A stretch of 64,000 nt of DNA from Malachius bipustulatus. Its lineage: Eukaryota; Arthropoda; Insecta; Coleoptera; Melyridae. The stretch is taken from assembly GCA_910589415.1 (NCBI GenBank), contig OU342634.1, forward strand, positions 124,001-188,000, given 5' to 3'. Under the pieces are notes generated by a model that was not told the DNA's origin, ran no database searches, and worked only from the letters and a program-made list of their open reading frames with translations. Below, in pieces: positions 1 to 8,894 of this stretch. How positions within the stretch are numbered: position 1 is the first letter of the stretch; the number at the start of each line of letters is the position of its first letter. Made by a program: the position numbers and the translations under genes.

Positions 1-2
1 CC

Positions 3-137
3 TGGGAAGGGCCTTACACAATTATTAAAAGGATAAACGACGTGGTGTATAGGATACAGCGGAGCGGAGCCCCCAAGTGCAAGATGAAGGTAGTCCACCT
101 GAATCGTCTGGCACCCTACTGTGGAGACAGCGAATAA
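3..137 (+). pseudogene. Ty3/gypsy integrase C-terminal end (element G, truncated by window edge)
   Basis: The open frame from base 3 to the stop at 135-137 begins WEGPYTIIKRINDVVYRIQ and ends HLNRLAPYCGDSE. W-x-GPY followed by a short beta-rich stretch and a KVVHLNRL-type ending is the GPY/F module that closes Ty3/gypsy integrases and contacts target DNA or chromatin. Only the last 44 codons lie in the window; the rest of pol is to the left. A purine tract and an LTR follow directly, which fits the 3' end of a plus-strand element. The element may be intact outside the window, so calling it a pseudogene is only a placeholder. Family assignment is confident, lineage is not. Confidence 0.8.
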
Positions 138-164
138 GTCCGTTCGAGCGGGACGCTCGAAAAT

Positions 165-174
165 AGAAAGGGGG
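165..174 (+). other. Polypurine tract of element G
   Basis: The run AGAAAGGGGG lies just before the LTR and after the integrase stop codon. This is the position and composition of the plus-strand primer of LTR retrotransposons. Confidence 0.65.
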
Positions 175-177
175 CAG

Positions 178-784
178 TATAACGAACACCGCTCTGGAAA
201 AATTCTAGTAATTGCTTCTTCAACCTTTAACATTCTAGTCCACGAATTTGCTTGTTTGTTTACATTCTTTTTTTATACTGAGTTAGTCAATGACATGTTC
301 GCGACAGTTCCAGTCACATGTCATGTGACACATCGACAGACAGACGTTAGTTCTATGGATTTCTGGAGTGGGATCGCCGAACAATCTGACATTTCCAGAA
401 TCCATGAATCGACGGCTGGTGCGCCGGTGCGACGTTCGAGAATGTACCTGCTAGAACGGAGTAGAACGTACCTACTGTTGCGTCGGAGGACTATAAAAGG
501 ACCACCGCGCGGCTGCGTGTTTGAGATTAGTTCGGAACGTGAAGTAGTGAAGACAGAGAGCACTGAGCAGAGCAGTAACTAGTGGAAGCTGAACAGAGCA
601 GTAGTGAAGTGAAGTGTGAAGTAAGGGAGCCAGTAGTGACAGTATAGCGAATTATAAAGAGAACAGCTGTGTTTAGTGTGTTTGATTATTTAGAATAATT
701 ATTAGAGGTTATAATTTGGATTAGTGAATAAAGTAATTTGTAAGACTTTTTGGTGGTGATTTATTTATTGCGAGACCCGTAACA
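178..784 (+). repeat. 3' LTR of element G (about 607 bp)
   Basis: The LTR runs from just after the purine tract to CCCGTAACA. It has a TATA box (492-498), about 230 bp of transcribed sequence, and AATAAA at 727-732, so the U3-R-U5 order can be read directly. The first bases, TATAACG, look like a mutated TGTTACG that would pair with the terminal CGTAACA. The partner LTR is outside the window, so the left boundary is inferred from the purine tract. Sequence after 784 is LINE-derived and belongs to the insertion site. Confidence 0.65.
492..498 (+). promoter_or_regulatory. TATA box in LTR of element G
   Basis: TATAAAA sits in a GC-richer context in the middle of the LTR, with AATAAA 229 bp downstream (727-732). 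That is the expected spacing for the U3/R promoter and polyadenylation signal of one LTR. Confidence 0.6.
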
Positions 785-786
785 AT

Positions 787-1232
787 ATAATGGCTTCAAA
801 TCAACACATTATGAACCGATAACCGGTGTGCCTCAGGGGTCCAATTTGGGTCCGCTGTTGTTTTTGCTATTTATCAACGATCTACCTGATGTAATTACAT
901 CATGTAAGTTACTCTTCGCTGATGATCTCAAGCTTTTTAGAAGGATAGTGGATGACACTGACTGTGATGCAGAGGGATACTGATTCTGTTGGCTCTTGGT
1001 GTAAAAAAACTGTTTACTTTTAAATACTGGCAAATGTAGTGTAATGTCAGTCACTAGAGAGAAGTGTTGCTTAACTCATACCTATACTGTAAATGGAGTT
1101 AATTTAAACAGAAAGAGCACTGTCAGGGATCTTGGTGTTTTAATTGATAGGGAACTCAGATATGGTGAGCATATGATCTCACATTCTAGCACTGTGCGAA
1201 ACAAAAGTCCAAGCGTCATCAAGCACAGTTAA
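787..1232 (+). pseudogene. LINE reverse transcriptase fragment (jockey/CR1 type)
   Basis: Three frames together show a decayed reverse transcriptase. [20 protein letters not shown] is encoded near 828-890 and [10 protein letters not shown] near 908-940; the second carries the A/DD catalytic pair. VNLNRKSTVRDLGVLIDREL, near 1095-1160, is typical of the thumb of jockey/CR1-type non-LTR polymerases. The frame breaks at least once near 1000-1040. No endonuclease or 3' tail accompanies it, so this is a separate truncated copy from the LINE that begins near 1233. Gypsy element G abuts its left end. Confidence 0.7.
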
Positions 1233-1254
1233 TTATCTCTATCCAGGATATGAC

Positions 1255-2139
1255 TTTCATTCCCGATTTAGACGTAACTTCGGAATTGGCATTTTTGTCA
1301 GATGTGACCTCTCCTGCCAACGTGAGGAAGACTTTGACTTTGACTTCATGTGGCTTAGGATAACAGACCGACAAACGACGAGATTTATTTGTTGTTTATA
1401 CCGACCACCCAGCGATACACAGTATAGGACACTTTTTTTTGTCCCTGACAAAAACTGTTGACTTCATACAGATAAACTACCCTAAAGCCGAGATATCAAT
1501 CTTGGGTGATTTTAATGTCCATAACATCAACTGGCTTAAATACTCAAACTTCACTGATGAAGAAGGCCGTGAAGCGAAATCATTTGCAATCAGCTGTGGT
1601 TTTACCCAGCTCGTTGATGAACCAACCCGCATTCCCGATGGTGAGGGAGAGTTCGCTAGCCTGTTGGATCTGTTTTTGACCACGAACCCTCAAATATATA
1701 CATACTATCACGGTGAAAGCCCCACTAGGTTCCTCAGACCACAAACTCGTCTCAACATCTTGTGTCCTACCAATTACTAGTATTGAAGAAGCAAGTAAAC
1801 CGCGTGTAGTCTGACACTATAGATCTGCTAAATGGCAAGAACTCAGGGAATATTATCGAGATTTTCCATGGAGGAGTGTTTGTTTCGGCTCTAATGATCC
1901 ATCTGTTTGTGCTAGGGAAGTTGCTCAAGTCATCCTAACAGGCATGGAATCCTACATGCCATATTCAAAAAAACAGCCCTCAAACAGCAAACCTTGGTTC
2001 AAAAAAAGATGCAAGGAAGCTATCACCTCCAAACAACTGGCTTTTCGCCAATGGCGAGAGAGCCCCAACGGCATAAACCATCACAATTTCATCCTTGGTC
2101 GAAACAGATGCAAATAAATAATAGACCAAACCAAGGAAA
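1255..2139 (+). pseudogene. LINE APE-like endonuclease domain
   Basis: Read across two frames, the region encodes a C-terminal APE-type endonuclease. CCLYRPPSDTQY comes near 1393-1425, then the ISILGDFNVHNINW block near 1495-1535, whose DFN is a hallmark of APE endonucleases. The stretch ASLLDLFLTTNP near 1655-1690 matches the later conserved L-D-L/F-T segment. This enzyme nicks the target DNA to start target-primed reverse transcription. A one-base slip in a T run near 1432-1440 breaks the frame, and another change comes soon after 1780. The continuation, about 1900-2139, encodes the basic linker toward the reverse transcriptase. Confidence 0.7.
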
Positions 2140-2147
2140 CTCACAAC

Positions 2148-2606
2148 CAGTGATGCAAAAATACGGTATTTTATTTTTTTTGTATTATACAGTGTATAAT
2201 ACGGTTTAAAATACCGTATAATACAAATTTGAAGGTTACCAAAAATTACAGTCACTTGTCAGTTGTCTCCTGTCATTGATCAATTCATTATCCAGACTAC
2301 AAATTATTCTTAACCAAGCTTTTATTTTTGTTATTTAGTTTTATTAAGTACTTCAAGATAAGTAGTGATATTTTTTTAATTATTATAATTTTGTTTAATT
2401 TCAACAATGACACAATCACACATGGTAATCATTGTATGGATGGTCTCGGTTCTGTCACTTCTGTAAGTTCTGTCATTTGAGAAGGTCTATTTCAGAGAGT
2501 TCTTCTTTTTGTTTTTAATACCGGTATAAAATGTGCTGGTATAATACAAAAAATACGTATTATACAAGTGTATAATACAACATGTATAATACAATTCGCA
2601 TCACTG
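2148..2606 (+). mobile_element. 459-bp hAT-type MITE inside the LINE
   Basis: The ends are inverted: CAGTGATGC at 2148-2156 and GCATCACTG at 2598-2606. They are flanked by a perfect 8-bp direct repeat, CTCACAAC, at 2140-2147 and 2607-2614. An 8-bp TSD with termini starting CAG is the signature of hAT transposition. The interior is AT-rich, with many palindromic GTATTATAC-like motifs near both ends and no coding potential. The LINE reading frame continues in register across the site when the insert and one TSD copy are ignored, which confirms the boundaries. Confidence 0.9.
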
Positions 2607-2614
2607 CTCACAAC

Positions 2615-3097
2615 CAAAGAATTAGGAACAAACTTCTCTCCTGCCCTAACGGTTCGAAATCTTTTTGGTCTGTAACTAAGACAGTCAGCCAGAACTTCAC
2701 CAGATCAACGATTCCACCACTTACACGGACAGATGGGACTATCGCATCCACGGCTACTGAGAAGGCGAACTTGTTGGCGGGAGTGTTTTCTTCATACTCT
2801 TCCGTCGACTTTCATGGAAGAACTCCGCCAATGATCCCTTCCGTGGAGACCAAAATGTCAGACATTGTTTTCCGACAGCGGGTCATAAAGAGCATTATGT
2901 TAGCCTTAGACCCAAACAAAGCTTCTGAGTCCGATGACGTACCTGTTATCGTACTAAAAAAATGCGCCACTGAGCTGTCATCTGTTTTCTGCCGACTTTT
3001 CAACTTGTCGTATAAAAAGGGAATATTTCCTTTTTGTTGGAAATGTGCACGGATCCAACCTTATTCCAAAGAAAGGCAAAAAGACTATACCAAGTAA
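2615..3097 (+). pseudogene. LINE linker and start of reverse transcriptase
   Basis: This open stretch continues the LINE ORF2 after the MITE: a basic linker (NKLLSCPNGSKSFWSVTK) followed by LALDPNKASESDDVPVIVLK and KKCATEL, the usual lead-in to RT block 0/1. Frame is lost around 3040-3050. The RT continues in another frame from 3045, so the overlap at 3045-3097 is a frameshift, not a programmed overlap. Confidence 0.7.
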
Positions 3098-4430
3098 CTA
3101 TCGACCAGTAGCACTGCTTTCAGTAATATCGAAGATTATGGAGAAAGCTATTAACCAACATCTTTTAAAATACTTGGAAGGAGCTAACATAATCAGCGAC
3201 CGCCAATACGGATTCCGTAAACAGAGGTCAACTGGTGACCTCCTCACTTACGTCACCGAGCTGTGGAACGGCGCAATCGAGCACCATGGGGAGTCTCGAG
3301 GGGTTGCGCTTGATATTTCTAGAGCTTTCGACCGTGTTTGGCATGGTGGACTGTTGGCAAAACTACAGGCCTATGGCATGCCCGAGAAATTCTGCTTGTG
3401 GCTTGCGAGTTATCTCGGAGATCGTTCATTACAGGTGGCAGTCGATGGAGTTCTTTCTGAGATCTTTTCCATCAATGCCGGTGTGCCTCAGGGATCCATT
3501 TTATCTCCGACTCTCTTTCTAATATTTATAAACGACTTGCTTGAAACAACAAAAAATCCAATATACAGTTTTGCCGACGACAGTACCCTCATGTCTTTTT
3601 ATACGTTAGATACGCGAACATCTGCCATCGACGCACAGACTCGCAGGGAGCAAGAAGTTGCAATACTTAACAATGACTTGCAAGACATTCTAACTTGGGG
3701 CGATAGAAACCAAGTCCAATTCAATGCTGGAAAAACCCAAGCAGTCATCTTCTCCAAAAAGACCAACGTTTTGGAGCCAGTTATGATGATGGCGGGACAC
3801 TCTCTTACCCCAGCGTCATCTCTTCGTTTACTTGGAGTGAGCCTCGGAGCGAACATGTCTTGGCACGATCATGTTGCTGGTCTGGCGAAGAGTGCTTCTC
3901 AAAAACTTGGAACACACTTCCGCACGAAGAAATTTTATACACCACAACAGCTTCTCCTCTTATACAAGGCTCAAATCCGACCACCCTTGGAGTACTGCTC
4001 ACATGTTTGGAGCTCAGCTCCCAAACATACGCTGAGACTACTCGACTCTATTCAGAAAAGAGCCATCCGCTTGATTGGGGACCCAGATTTGACAAAAAAT
4101 TTAGACACTCTCGAACATCGAAGAAGAGTAGCTGACCTGAGTCTGTTTTACAGATATTTTAATGGAAGGTGTTCAAAAGACGTGGCCCGCTTGATCCCAC
4201 CAAGAACAAGACCGGGCAGATATACACGTCGAGCCGCAGACGCTCATCCGTATCAGGTTCAGCTCGTTACACCTCGTACCACCCTATTTCAGACTTCTTT
4301 TATGCACAGAACCGCATCACTTTGGTATAGCATTCCAAAGGGCGTGTTTCCCGAAGTATACAACTTACAGAGATTCAAGGCCAACGTGAATCGATATATC
4401 CGCTCATGCACCGCTCCCAGAGCGTCATAG
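3045..4430 (+). pseudogene. LINE reverse transcriptase and C-terminal region
   Basis: This 461-codon open frame carries most RT blocks of a jockey/CR1-like non-LTR retrotransposon: IPKKGKKTIPSNYRPVALL (block 1), DRQYGFRKQRSTGDLL (block 2), ALDISRAFDRVWH (block A, first catalytic Asp), GVPQGSILSPTLFLIFINDL (block B), FADDSTLMS (block C, catalytic DD), then LRLLGVSL and the thumb. The C-terminus (SIQKRAIRLIGDP, then ASLWYSIPKGVFPE) is the conserved tail of insect LINE ORF2. The catalytic residues are present, but the frame is not joined to the endonuclease, so it is a pseudogene as it stands. AATAAA and an A run follow at about 4461-4469. Confidence 0.85.
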
Positions 4431-4477
4431 GGATTTCCCTGCAGTGCATGTGCATTTTCAATAAAAAAAAACTGTTT

Positions 4478-4503
4478 GTAGAGAAATGTGCTTGATCATA
4501 ATA
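4478..4503 (+). repeat. Left half of a dispersed repeat interrupted by the 26-kb TIR relic
   Basis: GTAGAGAAATGTGCTTGATC followed by an ATA run matches 32872-32900, where the same words run uninterrupted through (AAT)n into AATCAAAAGGGCATGTG. Here the continuation is found only at 30721, on the far side of the TIR element. The copy at 32872 is therefore a paralogous empty site. Confidence 0.65.
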
Positions 4504-4532
4504 CTGCCCTCCTAACGAAAAAGGTCCTATCT
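4504..4532 (+). repeat. Left 29-bp terminal inverted repeat of the relic
   Basis: Perfect inverted match to 30692-30720. After the TIR come about 240 bp with three further AAGGTCC(T/A)ATCT-like words, the last at 4719-4730. Confidence 0.75.
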
Positions 4533-4773
4533 ACAAAAATTTCAATTTTCAGGTTATATCATCTTTGCATTCTTTGCAATGAATTTTACCTTTGGACTAA
4601 GCAAGAAAGCCCTATCTACAACAGAAATGCGTTAAAAATTGTTATAAAGTTTGTCCTAACTACTCATAGCATATCCTGCGCTAAGCAAGAAGGTCCTATC
4701 TATAATTTCCTACATAAGAAGGTCCAATCTACCTTTATACATACAGTTGGGACATTTTAGCTTAGTAATAGGT

Positions 4774-7168
4774 TGTAACGAAGTCGCGTATTTTCGACTT
4801 CGTTTTTCATTATATAACATTCAGAAATTTAAATTCAATCGAAATACAATAGTTAATTATCAAAATCATATTATTCAAATCAAGTTTCATGAAATGATCT
4901 GTTTTCCATTCTTTTCATAGTAGGTAATAATAATGAAAATGTGATTTTTATGAAAAGCCGGACAGTAATTATTATAATATTAATAAATAGCATGAATCCG
5001 CGAGCCGGCAACACGAATTTTATTTTCATGAAAGTTTTGAGATTTTTTTATACACGGAGTCGAAATTTATTGCAAACTGAATCGGTGCAGTTAGCGACCG
5101 TTTTCGCGTAGCCTTTCCAGAATAATCTAACGAACGGTTCGGAAAAAGTGGCGTTCCCGTTTTTGCTTTTTGATAGCGGGTACAAGCAGATAGGTAGGGT
5201 ATGTATAAATATGGGTGCATGGATTGTTAGCGTCTCTCTTTGATTTTCCGTCGTTTTACGCGGTGCATCTCTTTCATTTTTCCGTCGCTGACTACGTTAG
5301 TGCTATTGGGGTGCCGTTTATAGAAGCCGCCGACCGACGTCTTCCGTACTAGCCGTAGCTAACCGTGCCGACGCGAACTATAGAAAGTCTCGATTTCCAG
5401 AATTTTGAAAGTAAAGTCGCGATAGTAGAGTCAGACCAGTTGAATTGATCTGTTTGTTTGAGTTTTTGCCGCCACATACTAGTGCCAACCAGTCCCCTAC
5501 GTCATCAATACCCCGATATAAAGGTAGGTGTCCTGATTTAACTATATTCATTTCTGGTACCGCCGATTCAACCCTCCTATACCTCCCACCCATTAACTGC
5601 CTCGATACACACCACGTAAATTTTTTCCCCCTATTCTCCGAAAGCCATATAGCAGCGGGGTCACTAGCATCTCTAGCTGTAGGGCAAGCGACCTCCCCTC
5701 GTGGCTGGGTAACCGGTGAATCAATTTTAACTTGTGCCTAGTACCTTTCCTGAAAGCGCCCGTCACCTCCTGGAACCCCGCCTCGACGTTCATGCGTTAT
5801 CAATTTAGAGCCGCCGGTCAGTTTCGATAGATAGGTACAGTTAGGTAATTTTTGGTCGTCCTCTCACGGGCCAAGTCCGATTTATTGCATTTAAATTTGA
5901 TATTGATTGGTTGTCCTCCTAGGACACAGTGCCGCCTCACGGTGATTCTCATTCAAGTATTTAACTGTAAATATATTTTCCCGTAGGTAGCTGTCTAATT
6001 TTGTATATATTGTTTTTTTTTATTTCGAAGTTGAATTAGGTCTAGTTAGGTATTTGTAAATATTTTTCCGTAGGTAGGTAGGTATTTTTGTTTCATTTTA
6101 TAAATTTAAATTTTTTTTTAATAGGTTGTATTAACCGGAAAAATAGTTTTGCTTTTGGTACACGTTACGTACATGAATTTTTCTGTAAAATTTAACTTAG
6201 AATTTTTTCCGTTGGTCACAAGAACCGGAAAAATAGTTTTGCTTTTTGTACACGTTACGTATATGAATTTTTCTGTAAAATTTAACTTAGAATTTTCTTC
6301 CGTAAGTCACGAGAACCGGAAAAATAGTTTTGCTTTTTGTACACGTTACGTACATGAATTTTTCTGTAAAAATTTAACTTAGAATTTTCCTCCGCAGGTC
6401 ACAAGAACCGGAAAAATAGTTTTGCTTTTCGTACACGTTACGTACGTGAATTTTTCTGTAAAATTAAACTTAGAATTTTTTTAGTAGGTTGTAATAATCA
6501 GCAGCATAGTTTTGCTTTTTGTACACGTTACGTACATGGATATTTTCATAAATTTATACTTGTAAAAATTTCCAGTAAACTGTAATAATTGTGGCAATAA
6601 ATTTTTGTTCCCCGTAACGGCATTTAATTTTGGTGGCAAAATTCTGTGGATGTGATAGCGATTTATTTTATATCAATAAACGATAATTCAGGAAAATGTG
6701 GGCCTTTCTGTGTTTCCGAAATATTCCGCTCAATTGACCGAACGACCCGCCGTAAGTTAATCGAGAGTGAGGATAAAGGTAAGGAACCCTCTCGCAGTAA
6801 TTATAACAGCCAGTCGGACCCGCACCAGCACCAGCACCACCGAAGGATATTCGCTTCGCTTACATCTCCGCTCCACGGGAAGGTACAGAGGACGTTCAAT
6901 AAGCGATTAAAGCCCGTTTTATTGAATACATCGTCTTCAGTGATAACTTCATCTGACCCCTGGCGTTTCCGTTTCTCCATTGAGCTGACCTTTAGGGACA
7001 AGGGTACGATAAACGTATCATTTGTGCGACTCAGGCAATTGGGAAATATTCAGCGAAAACTTTTTCCCCAGGGAGTAAACCCTTACTAAAAATCTGGCGC
7101 CCGAGCAATCCGCCGAACTACATCTGCAGTCGATCCGAGAATTTCCCAGCGAGCCCGAGAACGTCACA
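4774..7168 (+). repeat. Putative long 5' LTR and leader of element F
   Basis: No protein-like frame is convincing over 2.4 kb. The stretch starts TGTAACG and ends ACGTCACA, seven bases before a primer-binding site, so it may be a long LTR; a TATA-like TATAAATA lies at 5204-5211. It contains a tandem array of about 90 bp units (6122-6560). The second LTR copy is not in the window, so neither boundary can be proved, and part of it could be older inserted DNA. An alternative LTR end is about 7088, before a first primer-site copy at 7095. Confidence 0.35.
6122..6560 (+). repeat. Tandem array, about 90-bp unit, five copies
   Basis: Units start with AACCGG at 6133, 6223, 6314 and 6406 (spacing 90, 91, 92), with a fifth degenerate copy near 6496. 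Each has AAAATAGTTTTGCTTTT, TACACGTTACGTACATGAA and TTTCTGTAAAATTTAACTTAG. An open frame across units 1-3 follows from the period and is not taken as a gene. Confidence 0.85.
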
Positions 7169-7174
7169 AAAATC

Positions 7175-7192
7175 TGGCGCCCGAGCAGGGAC
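7175..7192 (+). other. tRNA primer-binding site of element F
   Basis: TGGCGCCCGAGCAGGGAC is the Lys-type primer-binding sequence used by many retroelements. It lies 226 bp before the gag start. A second copy of its first half (TGGCGCCCGAGCA) lies 80 bp upstream at 7095, apparently by local duplication. Confidence 0.7.
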
Positions 7193-7260
7193 CTGAAGAT
7201 TCCGAAGACGAGCAGGGACCTGAAGATTCCGAAGACGAGCAGGGACCTGAAGATTCCGAA
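7183..7260 (+). repeat. 27-bp tandem repeat overlapping the primer site
   Basis: Three near-identical units of 27 bp start at 7183, 7210 and 7237, each containing GAGCAGGGACCTGAAGATTC. The first overlaps the primer-binding site, so its second half has been copied twice into the leader. Confidence 0.85.
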
Positions 7261-7400
7261 TACGTAGAGCCGAGACCTGAAGAAGCTTCCGACTTTTCAC
7301 CGCCGTTGAGAGGGACCGCTTCAAGAATCATTGGCAGATCAATTGATGGCAGAATTTTCTTCGTTTATCCGCATAGTCTCGTCCGTATCCAGCCGCCGAG

Positions 7401-8894
7401 ATGTCCGACCCAAAAGGAGACGACCAGCTAGATGCTTGTGGGCACGCCGTCGAACCTGACCCGTTTCACGACCTGCTTAACCCCGAAGTCCCGGATACCC
7501 GCACGTCCTGGATATACCGACTGAAAAAGGATGAGCTGGACCGAGAATTGGCGAAGTTGGGTCGCCCACACGAAGGGACGGTCGAAGAGAAACGTCGGCT
7601 GTTGTCAGGGTGGTTCAAGTCGCTCACAGGGTCCCGTCCGAACCCCCCAGCTAAGAGCGAGACCACCACCCCCGAACACGCCGCCCCTCCGGTATCGGCA
7701 ACCGTCATGACGCCGACTTGGACGGCTCCCAAGTTCGTACCGGCATCGGTAGCGGCATATCACCTCACTGGGACCGCACCAGCCAGTCGACCGCCGCCGC
7801 CCCCGACCATGCTTCCGCCACCAGTCATGCAGACGTTTGTACCAGCCTCCGCATCGACATACAACGTCACCGGGACCGTGCCAGTCAGCCAGCCGCCGCC
7901 GCCCCCGACCGTACTTTCACCATCCGTCAAACAGACATTCGCTCCTCCTACTTCGACGTTCTGTACGCTCCCCCTTCACGTCCCCGCGGGTGGACAACCA
8001 GCCCAAAGCCGAGCCGAACCGATGGAACCACCGAATGTGACGTCATGGAACTTGCGATATGACGGCCGAGGTAGTCCCGCCGACTTCCTCGAAAGGCTGG
8101 AGGAATTATGCGAGATTTACGGGGTGAGTGAGGCACGCATGCTGCATGCCATGCCCCTCCTGCTGGAGGGCGAATGCTTAGCCTGGTACCGGAATAATTC
8201 CATGTGGCTGACGACGTGGGTGGACTTCCTGGAGGCGTTCTGCAAATACTTTCTGAAGAACGACTACCTCTTCGACTTGGAGGCTGAAATAAGCCGCAGG
8301 GTGCAGGGGCGCGACGAAGACGTGCTCCAGTACATCACGTCGATGCAGACGCTTTGCAGACGTCACGGAGCGATCCAGCCACACCGTCAAATCGACTGGA
8401 TCAAGCGAAATCTTCGGCCGGAGATCAAGCAGCTGATCTGGAGCCGAAGCTACGATGACGTCCGTGCAATAATGGAGGATGCCAAGGCAGCACAGGACGT
8501 GCTGACCGAGCTACGCACCGCCCGCCGCCCCTCAGTCTCCGAGGGCAGAACCCCTTTTTCGTCCGAGGCCCCTTTCGCCTCCAACAGCCCTACACCGCGA
8601 CGAAGAGAAGGATGGCAACCGCGCAGGCAGCCGGACCGAGCACCCTCACCACCGCTGAGGGCCATCGAAGCAGGTAGCACCGCGGCCGCACCCGCTGAAA
8701 TGAAGTCTGTCAGATTCGCCCCACCCGTCCGAGACAGCTCCATAATAGTGTGCTGGCGCTGCGGGGAGCCCGGAAATTACCGCAGCCAATGTACCGGACA
8801 ACCAAAACTATTCTGTTCCCGTTGTGACCGACCAGGGGTGATGTCAAAAGACTGCAAATGTCCGCGTCCGGGAAACGAGACGCGGAGCGGGTAA
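7401..8894 (+). CDS. Ty3/gypsy Gag (element F)
   Basis: This intact 497-codon frame encodes a structural Gag. Residues about 38-72 form a charged helical segment resembling a SAP-like motif (LKKDELDRELAKLG). Residues 80-195 are a Pro/Thr/Ala-rich linker with a repeated FVPAS-x-(A/T)Y-x-(L/V)TGT motif. Residues about 213-380 are a capsid domain (YDGRGSPADFLERLEELCE, then a WYRNN segment and RNLRPEIKQLIW), the fold shared with Arc proteins. The C-terminus has two zinc-knuckle-like motifs starting at residues 451 and 472 (CWRCGEPGNYRSQC and CSRCDRPGVMSKDC), but the His of C-x2-C-x4-H-x4-C is Asn in the first and a Val in the second. GC content is far above the neighbours. The ATG follows the leader and is the first in frame. 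Protease overlaps in the -1 frame. Confidence 0.8.
   Translation: MSDPKGDDQLDACGHAVEPDPFHDLLNPEVPDTRTSWIYRLKKDELDRELAKLGRPHEGTVEEKRRLLSGWFKSLTGSRPNPPAKSETTTPEHAAPPVSATVMTPTWTAPKFVPASVAAYHLTGTAPASRPPPPPTMLPPPVMQTFVPASASTYNVTGTVPVSQPPPPPTVLSPSVKQTFAPPTSTFCTLPLHVPAGGQPAQSRAEPMEPPNVTSWNLRYDGRGSPADFLERLEELCEIYGVSEARMLHAMPLLLEGECLAWYRNNSMWLTTWVDFLEAFCKYFLKNDYLFDLEAEISRRVQGRDEDVLQYITSMQTLCRRHGAIQPHRQIDWIKRNLRPEIKQLIWSRSYDDVRAIMEDAKAAQDVLTELRTARRPSVSEGRTPFSSEAPFASNSPTPRRREGWQPRRQPDRAPSPPLRAIEAGSTAAAPAEMKSVRFAPPVRDSSIIVCWRCGEPGNYRSQCTGQPKLFCSRCDRPGVMSKDCKCPRPGNETRSG

Larger units (their letters stand above)
1233..4472 (+). mobile_element. Degenerate jockey/CR1-type LINE, 5'-truncated
   Basis: Endonuclease, linker, reverse transcriptase and a 3' end with AATAAAAAAAA (about 4461-4469) follow in the order expected for the second ORF of an APE-type LINE. 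A 459-bp MITE splits it at 2148-2606. Several frameshifts (near 1430, 1800 and 3045) mean it cannot make a full protein. No ORF1 (nucleic-acid-binding protein) is visible upstream, so it is 5'-truncated. The exact 5' boundary against the neighbouring LINE scrap is uncertain by some tens of bases. Confidence 0.75.

Noticed and set aside
121..582. 153-aa frame over the first LTR
   Set aside because: Runs from the integrase stop region through U3 of the LTR and contains the TATA box; no domain seen.
6149..6382. 77-aa repetitive frame
   Set aside because: Generated by the 90-bp tandem array; unit length changes from 90 to 92 break the frame.
7118..7324. Frame with repeated LRNLQVPAR
   Set aside because: Antisense translation of the 27-bp tandem repeat in the leader of F.
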